From: an uncultured Prevotella sp.
GTDB taxonomy: Bacteria; Bacteroidota; Bacteroidia; Bacteroidales; Bacteroidaceae
Direction: 5' to 3'
DNA length: 9,067 nt
NCBI GenBank assembly: GCA_900554835.1
Contig: USJD01000145.1
Coordinates: forward strand, 1-9,067
Under the pieces are notes generated by a model. That model made no database searches. It had not been told where the DNA came from and worked only from the letters and a program-made list of their open reading frames with translations. This document shows, one piece after another, positions 1-6,161 of this stretch. Position 1 is the first letter of the stretch. Every line of letters begins with the position of its first letter. A program made the translations under genes and the position numbers.

Positions 1-53
1 AGCGCTCCTGTTTTGGGAACAGGTGGTCGCAGGTTCGAATCCTGTCGCCCCGA
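1..53 (+). tRNA. tRNA-Pro (anticodon TGG), 3' part
   Basis: This is the 3' two thirds of a proline tRNA cut by the window edge. Visible parts are the end of the D-arm (AGCGC), an anticodon stem CCTGT/ACAGG around loop TTTGGGA (anticodon TGG, decoding CCN proline codons), a short variable loop, a T-arm GCAGG/CCTGT (one G-T wobble) around TTCGAAT, the acceptor strand CGCCCCG at 46-52 and discriminator A at 53. The CCA end is not encoded, since CAA follows, so it would be added after transcription. The 5' acceptor strand and most of the D-arm lie outside the window. Confidence 0.93.
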
Positions 54-54
54 C

Positions 55-89
55 AAAAAGCTAAGAAGTCTATTCTTCTTAGCTTTTTT
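55..89 (+). terminator. Intrinsic terminator after tRNA-Pro
   Basis: A long hairpin begins right after the tRNA. AAAAAGCTAAGAAG (55-68) pairs perfectly with CTTCTTAGCTTTTT (75-88) around a 6-nt loop TCTATT, and the 3' arm ends in six T residues (84-89). This is a textbook Rho-independent terminator for the tRNA transcript. Because the 5' side is A-rich, the arms would also form a hairpin on the other strand. Confidence 0.9.
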
Positions 90-118
90 GTTTATATATA
101 AAAGCCGTTGTACTTTTA
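87..118 (+). promoter_or_regulatory. Bacteroidota-type promoter for the 162-1855 operon
   Basis: TTTG at 87-90 is followed after exactly 20 nt by TACTTTTA at 111-118, which matches the Bacteroidota -7 consensus TAnnTTTG at every fixed base except the last. The expected transcription start is around 122-125, giving a leader of about 40 nt before the ATG at 162. The -33 element sits inside the T-tract of the preceding tRNA terminator. Confidence 0.5.
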
Positions 119-161
119 TATCATGTCAAGATTGGGTAACATTTAAAAATTAGTATAGCTC

Positions 162-746
162 ATGATTATTACAATAGCCCGCCAGTGTGGCTGTGGTGCC
201 GTCAATGTAGGCAAATTGCTGGCAGAACATTATGGTATTCCTTTTTATACCAGAAAGAGCTTGCTTCAGATGGCAAGCGAGAGAGGTGTGCTCGATGAGA
301 TGGAGGCATTCTTTGATGAGCGCCCAGTAGATGAACTCCTGTTTGCCATGTCTTCCTTTGGTGAAACTCGCAAAGATTCCACGGAAAGACCTTTGCGTGT
401 ACTTGCTGACATGATAGGAGATGAGAACTGCATCATCATTGGCCGTTGTGGCAATTATATTTTCCGTGAACGTAAGGATTTGGTTTCCGTATTCTTGAAG
501 GGAACGATGAAATCCCGTATTGCAGATATCCAGATGGAACAGAATCTTTCCTATGAAGATGCGAAGGAGTTTGTGGAACAGTTAGACGACTGTCGTGTGG
601 CATATCATAAGTATTATACTGGACTTACCTGGGGAAATGCCAATGATTATGACATTTGTCTGGATAGCGACCGGTTGGGAACAGAAAAAACAGCCAGTAT
701 GATTGAGCGCTATGTGGAGCAAATCGGTTTGGAAAACGAAAAGTGA
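162..746 (+). CDS. Cytidylate kinase-like family protein
   Basis: The 194-residue protein belongs to the cytidylate kinase-like P-loop family (AAA_26 type). The N-terminus reads MIITIARQCGCGAVNVGKLL, matching the family pattern 'ITI.RQ.GSGG..IG..LA' that replaces a classic Walker A motif. The next segment, YGIPFYTRKSLL, matches 'LGIPFYDKELI'. Further motifs are IIIGRCGNYIF near residues 91-101 and a C-terminal segment ANDYDICLDSDRLG, where the family usually has 'YDLCINSSRLG'. No signal peptide or membrane segment is seen, so it should be cytoplasmic. These proteins are annotated as nucleotide kinases by similarity, but they are not the essential Cmk and their substrate is generally unknown. 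The second glycine-rich-loop residue is C rather than the usual S. It is the first gene of an apparent operon with lrgA (21-bp gap) and lrgB. The ATG at 162 is chosen because the conserved motif begins at once. Confidence 0.85.
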   Translation: MIITIARQCGCGAVNVGKLLAEHYGIPFYTRKSLLQMASERGVLDEMEAFFDERPVDELLFAMSSFGETRKDSTERPLRVLADMIGDENCIIIGRCGNYIFRERKDLVSVFLKGTMKSRIADIQMEQNLSYEDAKEFVEQLDDCRVAYHKYYTGLTWGNANDYDICLDSDRLGTEKTASMIERYVEQIGLENEK

Positions 747-767
747 TACTAAAATTAACTTGAAATC

Positions 768-1136
768 ATGAAGTTTCTTATTCAATTTATGATAATCATC
801 GCTTTCTCATTTTTGGGAGAGCTTTTGCATTATTTTCTTCCATTGCCTATACCAGCCAGTATATATGGTATAGTCTTGTTGTTTGTTGCCTTGGAGTTGA
901 AATGGGTCAAGGTGAAGGATATCCGTGAGACGAGCAGTTTTCTCATCGCAGTCATGCCAGTCATGTTTATTCCTGCAGCTGTAGGACTTATTGATTCCTG
1001 GAAGTCGATAGGCAATTCCTGGCTGGAGTATATCATTGTAACGGTATTGACTACTTTTGTAGTGATGGGAGTCTCTGGTTGGATTACACAATTTGTTATC
1101 CAGCGTAACAAGGTACAGAAAGAAAATAAGAAGTAA
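768..1136 (+). CDS. lrgA: CidA/LrgA family holin-like membrane protein
   Basis: The 122-residue, very hydrophobic protein has about four transmembrane segments (roughly residues 3-20, 28-44, 61-78 and 86-107). It carries the family signature GELLHYFLPLPIPASIYGIVLLF, corresponding to 'G.....L..PIPGSVIGM.LLF' in CidA/LrgA. The segment FLIAVMPVMFIPAAVGLID matches the conserved 'FFVPAGVG' loop, and the charged tail is cytoplasmic in family models. Members pair with LrgB/CidB in the inner membrane. They were first described as holin/antiholin-like regulators of murein hydrolase activity, and some pairs have since been shown to move pyruvate (established for other species, not visible here). The gene lies 21 bp after the kinase-like gene and 29 bp before lrgB, so all three are probably cotranscribed. 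CidA and LrgA cannot be separated by sequence alone. Confidence 0.9.
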   Translation: MKFLIQFMIIIAFSFLGELLHYFLPLPIPASIYGIVLLFVALELKWVKVKDIRETSSFLIAVMPVMFIPAAVGLIDSWKSIGNSWLEYIIVTVLTTFVVMGVSGWITQFVIQRNKVQKENKK

Positions 1137-1165
1137 TTAACTAAAATAATAAGGGAGAAAACAAG

Positions 1166-1855
1166 ATGGAATTGTTTCAGGAATCAGTATTTTTTGGAGT
1201 ACTTGTCAGTTTGGCATCGTATGGAATAGGTTTGGCTTTGAAAATTAAGACGGGTTGGTCTCTTATGAATCCGCTCTTGATAGCGATCATATTGGTCATT
1301 TGTGTATTATTGTTTACAGGTGTAAGTTATGAGTCGTATAGTGCAGGTGCCAATATCATCAGTTATTTGCTGACGCCCGCCACAATTTGTCTGGCGGTAC
1401 CATTGTATCAGCAGGTAGAATTGTTGAAGAAGAATTATCGTGCCGTCATGATTGGTATCTTGTCGGGAGTGTTGGCAAGTTTGTGTTCCGTACTTATCCT
1501 TGCATTACTATTTCATTTCGATCATGCTTCTTATGTTACGTTCTTACCAAAGTCCATTACGACAGCCATTGGTATTGGCGTATCAGAAGAATTGGGCGGT
1601 CACGTATCAGTTTCAGTAGTTGTCATCATCGTAACGGGAGTTCTTGGAAACATCTTTGCAGAGAAGTTCCTTTCTCTTCTTCGCATCAAGGAACCGATTG
1701 CCAAAGGTATCGCCATCGGTTGTTCTGCCCATGCTTTGGGTACGGCTAAAGCGATGGAGATGGGTACCATAGAGGGAGCGATGAGTAGTCTTTCAATTGT
1801 GGTTTGTGGTGTGATGACGGTGATAGGTGCATCTTTTTTTGCTCTTTTCTTGTAG
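1166..1855 (+). CDS. lrgB: LrgB/CidB family membrane protein
   Basis: The 229-residue integral membrane protein has roughly six to eight hydrophobic segments over its whole length. Family landmarks are LLTPATICLAVPLYQQ (residues about 69-84), the hallmark LPKSITTAIGIGVSEELGG (about 127-145, compare 'PKSVTTPIA..I....GG' in LrgB) and the C-terminal GIAIGCSAHALGTAKAMEMG (compare 'G...G.ASHAIGTARA.E.G'). These motifs define the LrgB family, which includes the chloroplast glycolate/glycerate transporter PLGG1 and bacterial pyruvate transporter partners. It is complete and of normal length. A GGGAG stretch lies about 11 nt upstream of the ATG. It follows lrgA by 29 bp and closes the apparent operon. 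No strong terminator was found after it. The transported substrate cannot be read from the sequence. Confidence 0.93.
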   Translation: MELFQESVFFGVLVSLASYGIGLALKIKTGWSLMNPLLIAIILVICVLLFTGVSYESYSAGANIISYLLTPATICLAVPLYQQVELLKKNYRAVMIGILSGVLASLCSVLILALLFHFDHASYVTFLPKSITTAIGIGVSEELGGHVSVSVVVIIVTGVLGNIFAEKFLSLLRIKEPIAKGIAIGCSAHALGTAKAMEMGTIEGAMSSLSIVVCGVMTVIGASFFALFL

Positions 1856-1900
1856 CTTTTGCACAATTTGCATAAAAAATGGCTTAAAAGCGATACTTTT

Positions 1901-1932
1901 TTTGGTGGTTTGCTTAAAAAACGTTATCTTTG
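1901..1932 (+). promoter_or_regulatory. Consensus Bacteroidota promoter
   Basis: TTTG at 1901-1904, a spacer of exactly 20 nt, then TATCTTTG at 1925-1932 match the Bacteroidota sigma-ABfr consensus (TTTG / TAnnTTTG) at every fixed base. Transcription should start near 1936-1939. That is about 185-188 nt before the aminotransferase ATG at 2124, but only 6-9 nt before the small ORF ATG at 1945. Confidence 0.75.
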
Positions 1933-1944
1933 TCCTGCAAAAAT

Positions 1945-2127
1945 ATGAAAAAAGGCAGAATGACCCTACTTCATATCATAAGCAGGATTTCACAGGGCAA
2001 CGCATACTTCGGCAACCCCCTATGTAATCTGCAATCAGTAAAAGAAATGATAAGTTTGATCGAGACATGTAAAAGTAGTTACAAGTTTCGATTAACCCTA
2101 AAAGTGTCAAAACCATTCCACTCATGA
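1945..2127 (+). CDS. Small unrecognised ORF coupled to the aminotransferase gene
   Basis: This is a 60-codon open frame beginning MKKGRMTLLHIISRISQGNA. The ATG lies only 12 nt after a consensus -7 box. Its stop TGA (2125-2127) overlaps the ATG of the aminotransferase gene as ATGA, an arrangement typical of translational coupling. An internal ATG at 1960 would give 55 residues. I do not recognise the product. It has no signal peptide, membrane segment or repeat, and it is moderately basic and fairly Cys/Ser-rich. Against a real protein, codon use (AGA, AGG, CTA, TCA, TCG-poor) departs from the CGT/TTG/CTT style of the neighbours. Alternatives are a translated leader that controls the downstream gene, a decayed gene fragment, or a chance open frame in a 185-nt 5' UTR. 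A faint likeness of 'ISRISQGNAYF' to the start of FdtA/WxcM sugar isomerases was noted but is too weak to use. Confidence 0.35.
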   Translation: MKKGRMTLLHIISRISQGNAYFGNPLCNLQSVKEMISLIETCKSSYKFRLTLKVSKPFHS

Positions 2128-3296
2128 TTAAGTTTTTAGACTTACAGAAGATTACTTTGCTGCATGCGGATGAGATTCATGAGGCAGTTAGTCGTGTAAT
2201 AGATTCCGGTTGGTATCTGCAAGGTAGTTCGGTTAAGCAATTTGAAGAACATTACGCTCACTTTATCGGTACCCGCCATTGTGTAGGTGTAGGAAACGGC
2301 TTGGATGCCCTGACTCTCATCTATCGTGCTTACATGGAGATGGGTTTGATGAAGGAGGGGGATGAGGTGATTGTTCCTGCCAATACCTATATCGCTTCCA
2401 TCTTGGCTATTTCAGAGAATGGTCTGAAACCTGTTTTGGTAGAACCAGATCCAGAGACTCTTGAGATAGACGATGCTCGTATAGAGGAAGCAATCACGGA
2501 GCGTACCCGTTCTGTGATGATCGTCCATCTTTATGGGCGATGCGCTTATACTCAACGAATTGCTGATATTTGCAATAAGTATCACTTGAAATTAGTAGAG
2601 GATAATGCTCAGGCACATGGTTGCCGTTATATCGGTGAACCTGCTGTTCAGGAATCTGCGCAGAAAGGCAAGCGCACTGGTAGTTTGGGAGATGCTGCCG
2701 GACATAGTTTTTATCCAGGAAAGAATTTGGGAGCATTGGGAGATGGCGGTGCTGTTACCACAGATAATCAGGAATTGGCAGAAGTCATTCGAGCTTTAGC
2801 CAATTATGGTTCGCATAAGAAATATGTCTTTCAATATAAGGGCCGTAATAGCCGTTTGGATGAGATTCAGGCAGCAGTACTTGATGTCAAGCTCAAGTAT
2901 ATAGATGAGGATAATGCCCGTCGCCAGCAGATAGCCCGATATTATTATGACCATCTCCAAGGTTTGGAGGCCCCATCTGTGCATTCAGCAGGATATATTC
3001 GTTTACCCAAGCAGATGCCAGATGCGAGCAATGTCTATCACATTTTCCCGATCTTCAGTGATCGTAGGGATGAGTTGCAGCACTACCTTTCCGCTCATGG
3101 TGTCCAGACATTAATCCATTACCCGATAGCCCCTCATCGTCAGGAATGCTATCCAGAATTATATTCCCTTTCTCTTCCCATCTCAGAGCAGCTTCATCAG
3201 GAAGAACTGAGTTTACCGATAAGTCCTGTCATGACATGGGTTGAAGTGGAAGAGGTGGTGAAGTGTATTAAGTCTTATTTCCCTTTAAAGGGATAG
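2124..3296 (+). CDS. DegT/DnrJ/EryC1/StrS family PLP-dependent sugar aminotransferase (FdtB-like)
   Basis: The 390-residue cytoplasmic enzyme is of the type that transfers an amino group from glutamate to a keto group of a nucleotide-linked sugar. Landmarks in order are GVGNGLDALTL (55-65, PLP phosphate loop), PANTYIASILAI (85-96), VEDNAQAHG (158-166, with Asp160 contacting the PLP ring nitrogen), GHSFYPGKNLGALGDGGAVTT (193-213, with Lys200 the probable Schiff-base lysine) and NSRLDEIQAAVL (242-253). The GHSFYPGKNLGALGDGG form is closest to FdtB/QdtB-type 3-aminotransferases that make dTDP-3-amino-3,6-dideoxyhexoses for surface glycans; the exact sugar is inference. Length is about 20 residues over many relatives, partly from an insert around 170-184. 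No companion isomerase, acetyltransferase or glycosyltransferase gene is present. A flippase remnant follows directly, so the enzyme may be an orphan of a deleted glycan locus. Start at 2124 overlaps the upstream stop (ATGA). Confidence 0.92.
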   Translation: MIKFLDLQKITLLHADEIHEAVSRVIDSGWYLQGSSVKQFEEHYAHFIGTRHCVGVGNGLDALTLIYRAYMEMGLMKEGDEVIVPANTYIASILAISENGLKPVLVEPDPETLEIDDARIEEAITERTRSVMIVHLYGRCAYTQRIADICNKYHLKLVEDNAQAHGCRYIGEPAVQESAQKGKRTGSLGDAAGHSFYPGKNLGALGDGGAVTTDNQELAEVIRALANYGSHKKYVFQYKGRNSRLDEIQAAVLDVKLKYIDEDNARRQQIARYYYDHLQGLEAPSVHSAGYIRLPKQMPDASNVYHIFPIFSDRRDELQHYLSAHGVQTLIHYPIAPHRQECYPELYSLSLPISEQLHQEELSLPISPVMTWVEVEEVVKCIKSYFPLKG

Positions 3297-3303
3297 CTTT
3301 TTT
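3280..3303 (+). terminator. Possible weak terminator after the aminotransferase gene
   Basis: The palindrome TCCCTTTAAAGGGA (3280-3293) spans the end of the coding region and can fold as a 5-bp stem with a TTAA loop. It is followed after four bases by a run of six T (3298-3303). The stem is short and the T-run is not directly attached, so it would be a weak terminator at best. Confidence 0.3.
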
Positions 3304-3399
3304 ATGTCACAAAATGGAACGATAGCAAGAAACATTCTCATCATGTACATTCGTATGTTTGCCATGATGATAATAGAATTCTACATCAGTCGTGTATAG
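3304..3399 (+). pseudogene. N-terminal remnant of a polysaccharide flippase (Wzx/PST family)
   Basis: This is a 31-codon frame starting at an ATG and ending in TAG. The residues around positions 6-31 (TIARNILIMYIRMFAMMIIE then FYISRV) closely match the opening of Bacteroidota O-antigen/capsule flippases, typically 'KRIAKNTLLLYIRMLLIMLVSLYTSRVVLN'. A full flippase has about 450-500 residues and twelve or more membrane segments. Here the match stops exactly at SRV, where the family would continue with 'VLNTLGVEDYGIYN', and the following 120 bp show no recognisable flippase sequence in any frame. I read this as the surviving 5' end of a deleted gene. Position right after a sugar aminotransferase gene fits, because flippase genes commonly neighbour FdtB-type genes. 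The match is from memory of the family pattern, not a search. Confidence 0.7.
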
Positions 3400-3516
3400 T
3401 CTCAAGTGGCTTTTTGCCATCAAGAGCCATTAGGAAAGTGGGCGAACTTTTCATTTTATCAGAAAGATGGTTGATAAAATATAGAATAATTTGCAAGTTC
3501 TTGCGTTATTATAAGT
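3400..3516. other. Intergenic stretch with no recognisable gene
   Basis: These 117 bases between the flippase remnant and the beta-helix lipoprotein gene hold no gene I can support. One plus frame stays open through it to 3534 and ends in an aromatic and basic stretch, but it has no start and no family resemblance. A near -7 element, TAATTTG (3487-3493, one base short of TAnnTTTG), lies 24 nt before the lipoprotein ATG without a good -33 partner. It may be the promoter for that gene. The segment may be what was joined to the flippase remnant by the deletion. Confidence 0.3.
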
Positions 3517-4986
3517 ATGAGTAAGAATTCGGTTATATTATATTTTATAGGTTTATTAAGCTTCGTAAGTTTGTCTTCCTGTATGGATGATGAGAATTTT
3601 TCTTCATCCCGGGCAGACTTGCTGACTTTTTCTACTGATACGGTAAGGTTGGATACTACCTTCTCGAATGTGCCGACACCTACCAGAACGATGTGGGTTT
3701 ACAACCGTTCAGGAAAGGGTATCAGATGTAGCAATATCCGACTGGAAGGTGGTAATCAGGAAGGTTTCAGAGTGAATGTGGATGGTACGTTTCTCGGACA
3801 GGCAGCTGGTTTTCAGACAAGTGATGTCGAGATCCGTAAGGGAGATAGCATCCGTGTATTCGTGGAACTGACTTCAGCTCTGCAGGAGAAAAATGAACCG
3901 CAGCTGGTGGAGGACGATCTTGTCTTTACCTTAGAGAGTGGGGTGCAGCAGAAGATTAATCTGCGTGCCTTTTCATGGGATGCAGAGATGCACAACGGCC
4001 TGGAAGTGAAGAAAGGTGAGGAAACCATCTTGGGTGAACCAGATGAAAGCGGCTACCAGAAACCAATCGTCATCTATGGCGGAATCAAGGTGGATAGCTT
4101 GGGTACACTCACTATCAGAGAGGGTGCTACGCTTTATTTTCATGAGAATGCAGGTATTGATGTATATGGTAAACTGAAGGCTGCAGGTACTGCAGAAAAA
4201 CCGGTTACGATGAGGGGCGACCGCATCGACCGGATGTTCGACTATCTGCCATACGACCGTACTCCCGGACAATGGCAGGGCATCCGCTTGAGAGAGGCTT
4301 CTGCTGATAATGAACTGAAATATACTGATCTCCATAGTGCTTATCATGGTATTGTAGTGGATTCCTGCGATCTTGCTACCCAAAAATTGCTGGTAGAAAA
4401 TTCTACTATCCATAACTGCCAAGGCTATGGCTTAGCGATTTCTTATGCCAGGGTACAGGTTTATAATACGCAGATTTCAAATACGCTCAATCATTGTCTC
4501 TATGTAGAGGGTGGTCATGTGAATGTCAACAATAGTACGATTGCACAGTTCTATCCGTTTGATGGCAATCGCCGTTCTGCTATCGGTTTCAAGGCTCCTA
4601 TAGATACATTGGACGTCAGAAATTCTCTCGTTACGGGATATGGTAATGATGAGGTGCTGTGGACACCAGTAGAGGAAGAACCGCTCAAGTTCAGTTTCGA
4701 CCATTGTGTGTTGCGTACCGAGAAGATGATGACGGAGGACAGTCTCCGTTTTACCCATGTCGTCTATGAAGATGTAAAGGATACCACCATGTATGGCGAG
4801 AAGCATTTCTCTGTTTTCGATACAGAAAATCTGATTTATGATTTCCACTTGTCTGCCAAGTCTGCTGCCATTGGTGCAGCCGACCCGAAGACCGCTTTGA
4901 CTTATGACCGCAATGGTCTCAAGCGCGAAGAAGACAAGGCTGATGCAGGATGCTTCCTGTATCGGGAGGAGAAAAAAGAAGAGTAG
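3517..4986 (+). CDS. Surface lipoprotein with predicted right-handed beta-helix
   Basis: The 489-residue protein has a lipoprotein signal (hydrophobic residues 6-18, lipobox LSSC, lipidated Cys22). The residues straight after the cysteine are MDDE, an acidic run like the Bacteroidota lipoprotein export signal, so exposure on the cell surface is likely. Residues about 30-155 look like a beta-sandwich (TVRLDTTFSNVPTPTRTMWV and onward). From about 170 to 400 there are repeated short beta-strand turns rich in G, N, V and I (GGIKVDSLGTLTIREGATLYF; VENSTIHNCQGYGLAISYAR; VYNTQISNTLNHCLYVEGG; VNNSTIAQF), typical of parallel beta-helix (pectate-lyase-like) folds. No catalytic residues of a known polysaccharide lyase are evident. 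The next gene, a TPR protein, starts 36 bp downstream, so the two are likely cotranscribed. Function is unknown; binding or scaffolding of a surface glycan is speculation. Confidence 0.8.
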   Translation: MSKNSVILYFIGLLSFVSLSSCMDDENFSSSRADLLTFSTDTVRLDTTFSNVPTPTRTMWVYNRSGKGIRCSNIRLEGGNQEGFRVNVDGTFLGQAAGFQTSDVEIRKGDSIRVFVELTSALQEKNEPQLVEDDLVFTLESGVQQKINLRAFSWDAEMHNGLEVKKGEETILGEPDESGYQKPIVIYGGIKVDSLGTLTIREGATLYFHENAGIDVYGKLKAAGTAEKPVTMRGDRIDRMFDYLPYDRTPGQWQGIRLREASADNELKYTDLHSAYHGIVVDSCDLATQKLLVENSTIHNCQGYGLAISYARVQVYNTQISNTLNHCLYVEGGHVNVNNSTIAQFYPFDGNRRSAIGFKAPIDTLDVRNSLVTGYGNDEVLWTPVEEEPLKFSFDHCVLRTEKMMTEDSLRFTHVVYEDVKDTTMYGEKHFSVFDTENLIYDFHLSAKSAAIGAADPKTALTYDRNGLKREEDKADAGCFLYREEKKEE

Positions 4987-5022
4987 TATTTCTTTTATGA
5001 CTTATCAGGAGAAATGTAGCTT

Positions 5023-5652
5023 ATGAAGATGAGTACATATAGAAAATGGGCCTTGTGCTTTTTGGGGATGAACTTGATGTTTGTCCCTTCTTTGGTTTCT
5101 GCCCAGCGCAATGATGAGGCTACCGAGCAGTTGGGTAAAGCTTTGGAGTATTTTACTTCTCAAAAATATCATGAGTGCCTGATGATTATGCAGGACTTGG
5201 AGAAGCAATACCGGCTCAATCCCAGATACAAGGCCTATTTAGGTGTCTGCTATTATTACGAATGGGATTATGAACATGCTAATAAGTATCTGACAGAGGC
5301 GATACCCCAGTTGGCTCTGTTTGCCCCTCATGAGCGGTCGTTCTATTATTGGGCAAATGCAGAAAGTCTTTTCAATCTGCAGAAGTACAAGGAGGCCATT
5401 CCTATGTATGAGGCAATGTTGCCGTTGTGCTATGAGAATGAAAAGCCGGATGCCTATTACCGCTTAGGTTTCTGTCATCTGTTTATGGAAAACTGGGTGG
5501 GGGCATGGAATGAATTTCTCAAGGCTCAGGATGCTTATCAGAAATATAGGGACACACCCGACATGCAGGCCCGTATCATACAGGTCAGCCACATGTTGGA
5601 TGGATTGAAGCCTAAGGTGATAGGCATTGTAATCAGCGATCTGCTGAAATAG
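5023..5652 (+). CDS. Exported tetratricopeptide (TPR) repeat protein
   Basis: The 209-residue protein has a signal peptide (basic MKMSTYRK, hydrophobic core to about residue 25, likely cleavage after VSA before QRND). The mature part is helical with TPR-like units, seen at about 32-65 (ATEQLGKALEYFTSQKYHEC), 67-96 (PRYKAYLGVCYYYEWDYEHA), 104-137 (RSFYYWANAESLFNLQKYKE, then AIPMYE) and 141-174 (KPDAYYRLGFCHLFMENWVG). Such repeats mediate protein-protein contacts, here probably in the periplasm. An AGGAG stretch lies about 10 nt upstream of the ATG at 5023, though an ATG two codons later is also possible. It forms a likely two-gene unit with the preceding lipoprotein. Its stop codon directly abuts the stop codon of the convergent cytidine deaminase gene with no intervening base. 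Confidence 0.8.
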   Translation: MKMSTYRKWALCFLGMNLMFVPSLVSAQRNDEATEQLGKALEYFTSQKYHECLMIMQDLEKQYRLNPRYKAYLGVCYYYEWDYEHANKYLTEAIPQLALFAPHERSFYYWANAESLFNLQKYKEAIPMYEAMLPLCYENEKPDAYYRLGFCHLFMENWVGAWNEFLKAQDAYQKYRDTPDMQARIIQVSHMLDGLKPKVIGIVISDLLK

Positions 5653-6132
5653 TTATCTCATATTGGCATCTACGAAAGAGAAAGGAAGCAGGTCCTTGAT
5701 GCTTCTGAAGCAATAGATGCCCTCCGTGCCATAGAGAAGAATGCGTACCGGTTGCTTGTAGCGGTCTTCTATTTCGAGGATGACCTGACGGCAAGCTCCA
5801 CATGGGGAAATCGGATCCTTGAGAAATCCGTTGGCATTTCTTGCAGCGATGGCAATGGTTTTGATGGACAATTCCGGATGGTTGGCCTGTGCGGCAAATA
5901 CTGCCGTTCTTTCAGCACAGAGTCCTGATGGGAAGGCTGCGTTTTCCTGGTTGGCACCGATGACGATGCTACCGTCTTCCAGAAGACAGGAGGCTCCCAC
6001 ATAGAAGTGACTGTAGTTGGCGTATGAATTCTGGGTAGCAGCAATAGCTTTTTCCACCAGGTTCTGTTCTTCCTGGCTCAATTCTTCCAATTGTACAAAT
6101 TGGTATTCAATTTCAATTTTTCTTTCTTTCAT
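5653..6132 (-). CDS. cdd: Cytidine deaminase
   Basis: The enzyme hydrolytically deaminates cytidine and deoxycytidine to uridine and deoxyuridine in pyrimidine salvage and is cytoplasmic. The 159-residue protein shows the zinc site of the short, tetrameric bacterial class: CAERTAVFAA (Cys72, Glu74 as proton shuttle) and PCGACRQ (Cys111, Cys114). The substrate-loop signature SHFYVGASCLLEDG (41-54) and the NQENAAFPSGLCAER segment are also present. It is about 25 residues longer than the B. subtilis enzyme because of an N-terminal extension (MKERKIEIEYQFVQLEELSQ), which I take as normal for Bacteroidales. The gene is convergent with the TPR gene with zero gap. No good promoter box lies in the 100 bp upstream, so readthrough from the M64 gene upstream on the same strand is possible. 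Confidence 0.95.
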   Translation of the reverse strand: MKERKIEIEYQFVQLEELSQEEQNLVEKAIAATQNSYANYSHFYVGASCLLEDGSIVIGANQENAAFPSGLCAERTAVFAAQANHPELSIKTIAIAARNANGFLKDPISPCGACRQVILEIEDRYKQPVRILLYGTEGIYCFRSIKDLLPFSFVDANMR

Positions 6133-6161
6133 AGTTCTAAGGAGTTTTGGTTTTGTAACAG

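Noticed and set aside
1387..1749. 120-codon alternative plus frame inside lrgB
   Set aside because: It lies wholly within the LrgB coding region, which has clear family motifs. Its product is Arg/Ser/Cys-rich nonsense.
162..1855. LrgAB plus kinase-like protein as a toxin or phage-defence module
   Set aside because: LrgA/LrgB are widespread chromosomal membrane pairs, and nothing nearby (nuclease, sensor, mobile element) supports a defence role.
1855..1891. Possible terminator after lrgB (GCTTTT ... AAAAGC)
   Set aside because: The stem is only 6 bp with a 25-nt loop, and the T-run that follows belongs to the next promoter's -33 region.
3338..3370. 8-bp inverted repeat TCATCATG/CATGATGA inside the flippase remnant
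   Set aside because: The loop is 17 nt, no T-tract follows, and the bases are explained by Met/Ile codons of the remnant.
3327..3534. Open plus-strand frame through the intergenic region, ending LIKYRIICKFLRYYKYE
   Set aside because: It has no start codon in a sensible place, overlaps the flippase remnant in another frame, and shows no family resemblance.
3973..4848. Long minus-strand open frames under the beta-helix lipoprotein gene (149 and 123 codons)
   Set aside because: They are antisense shadows of a well-supported gene, with no recognisable protein features.
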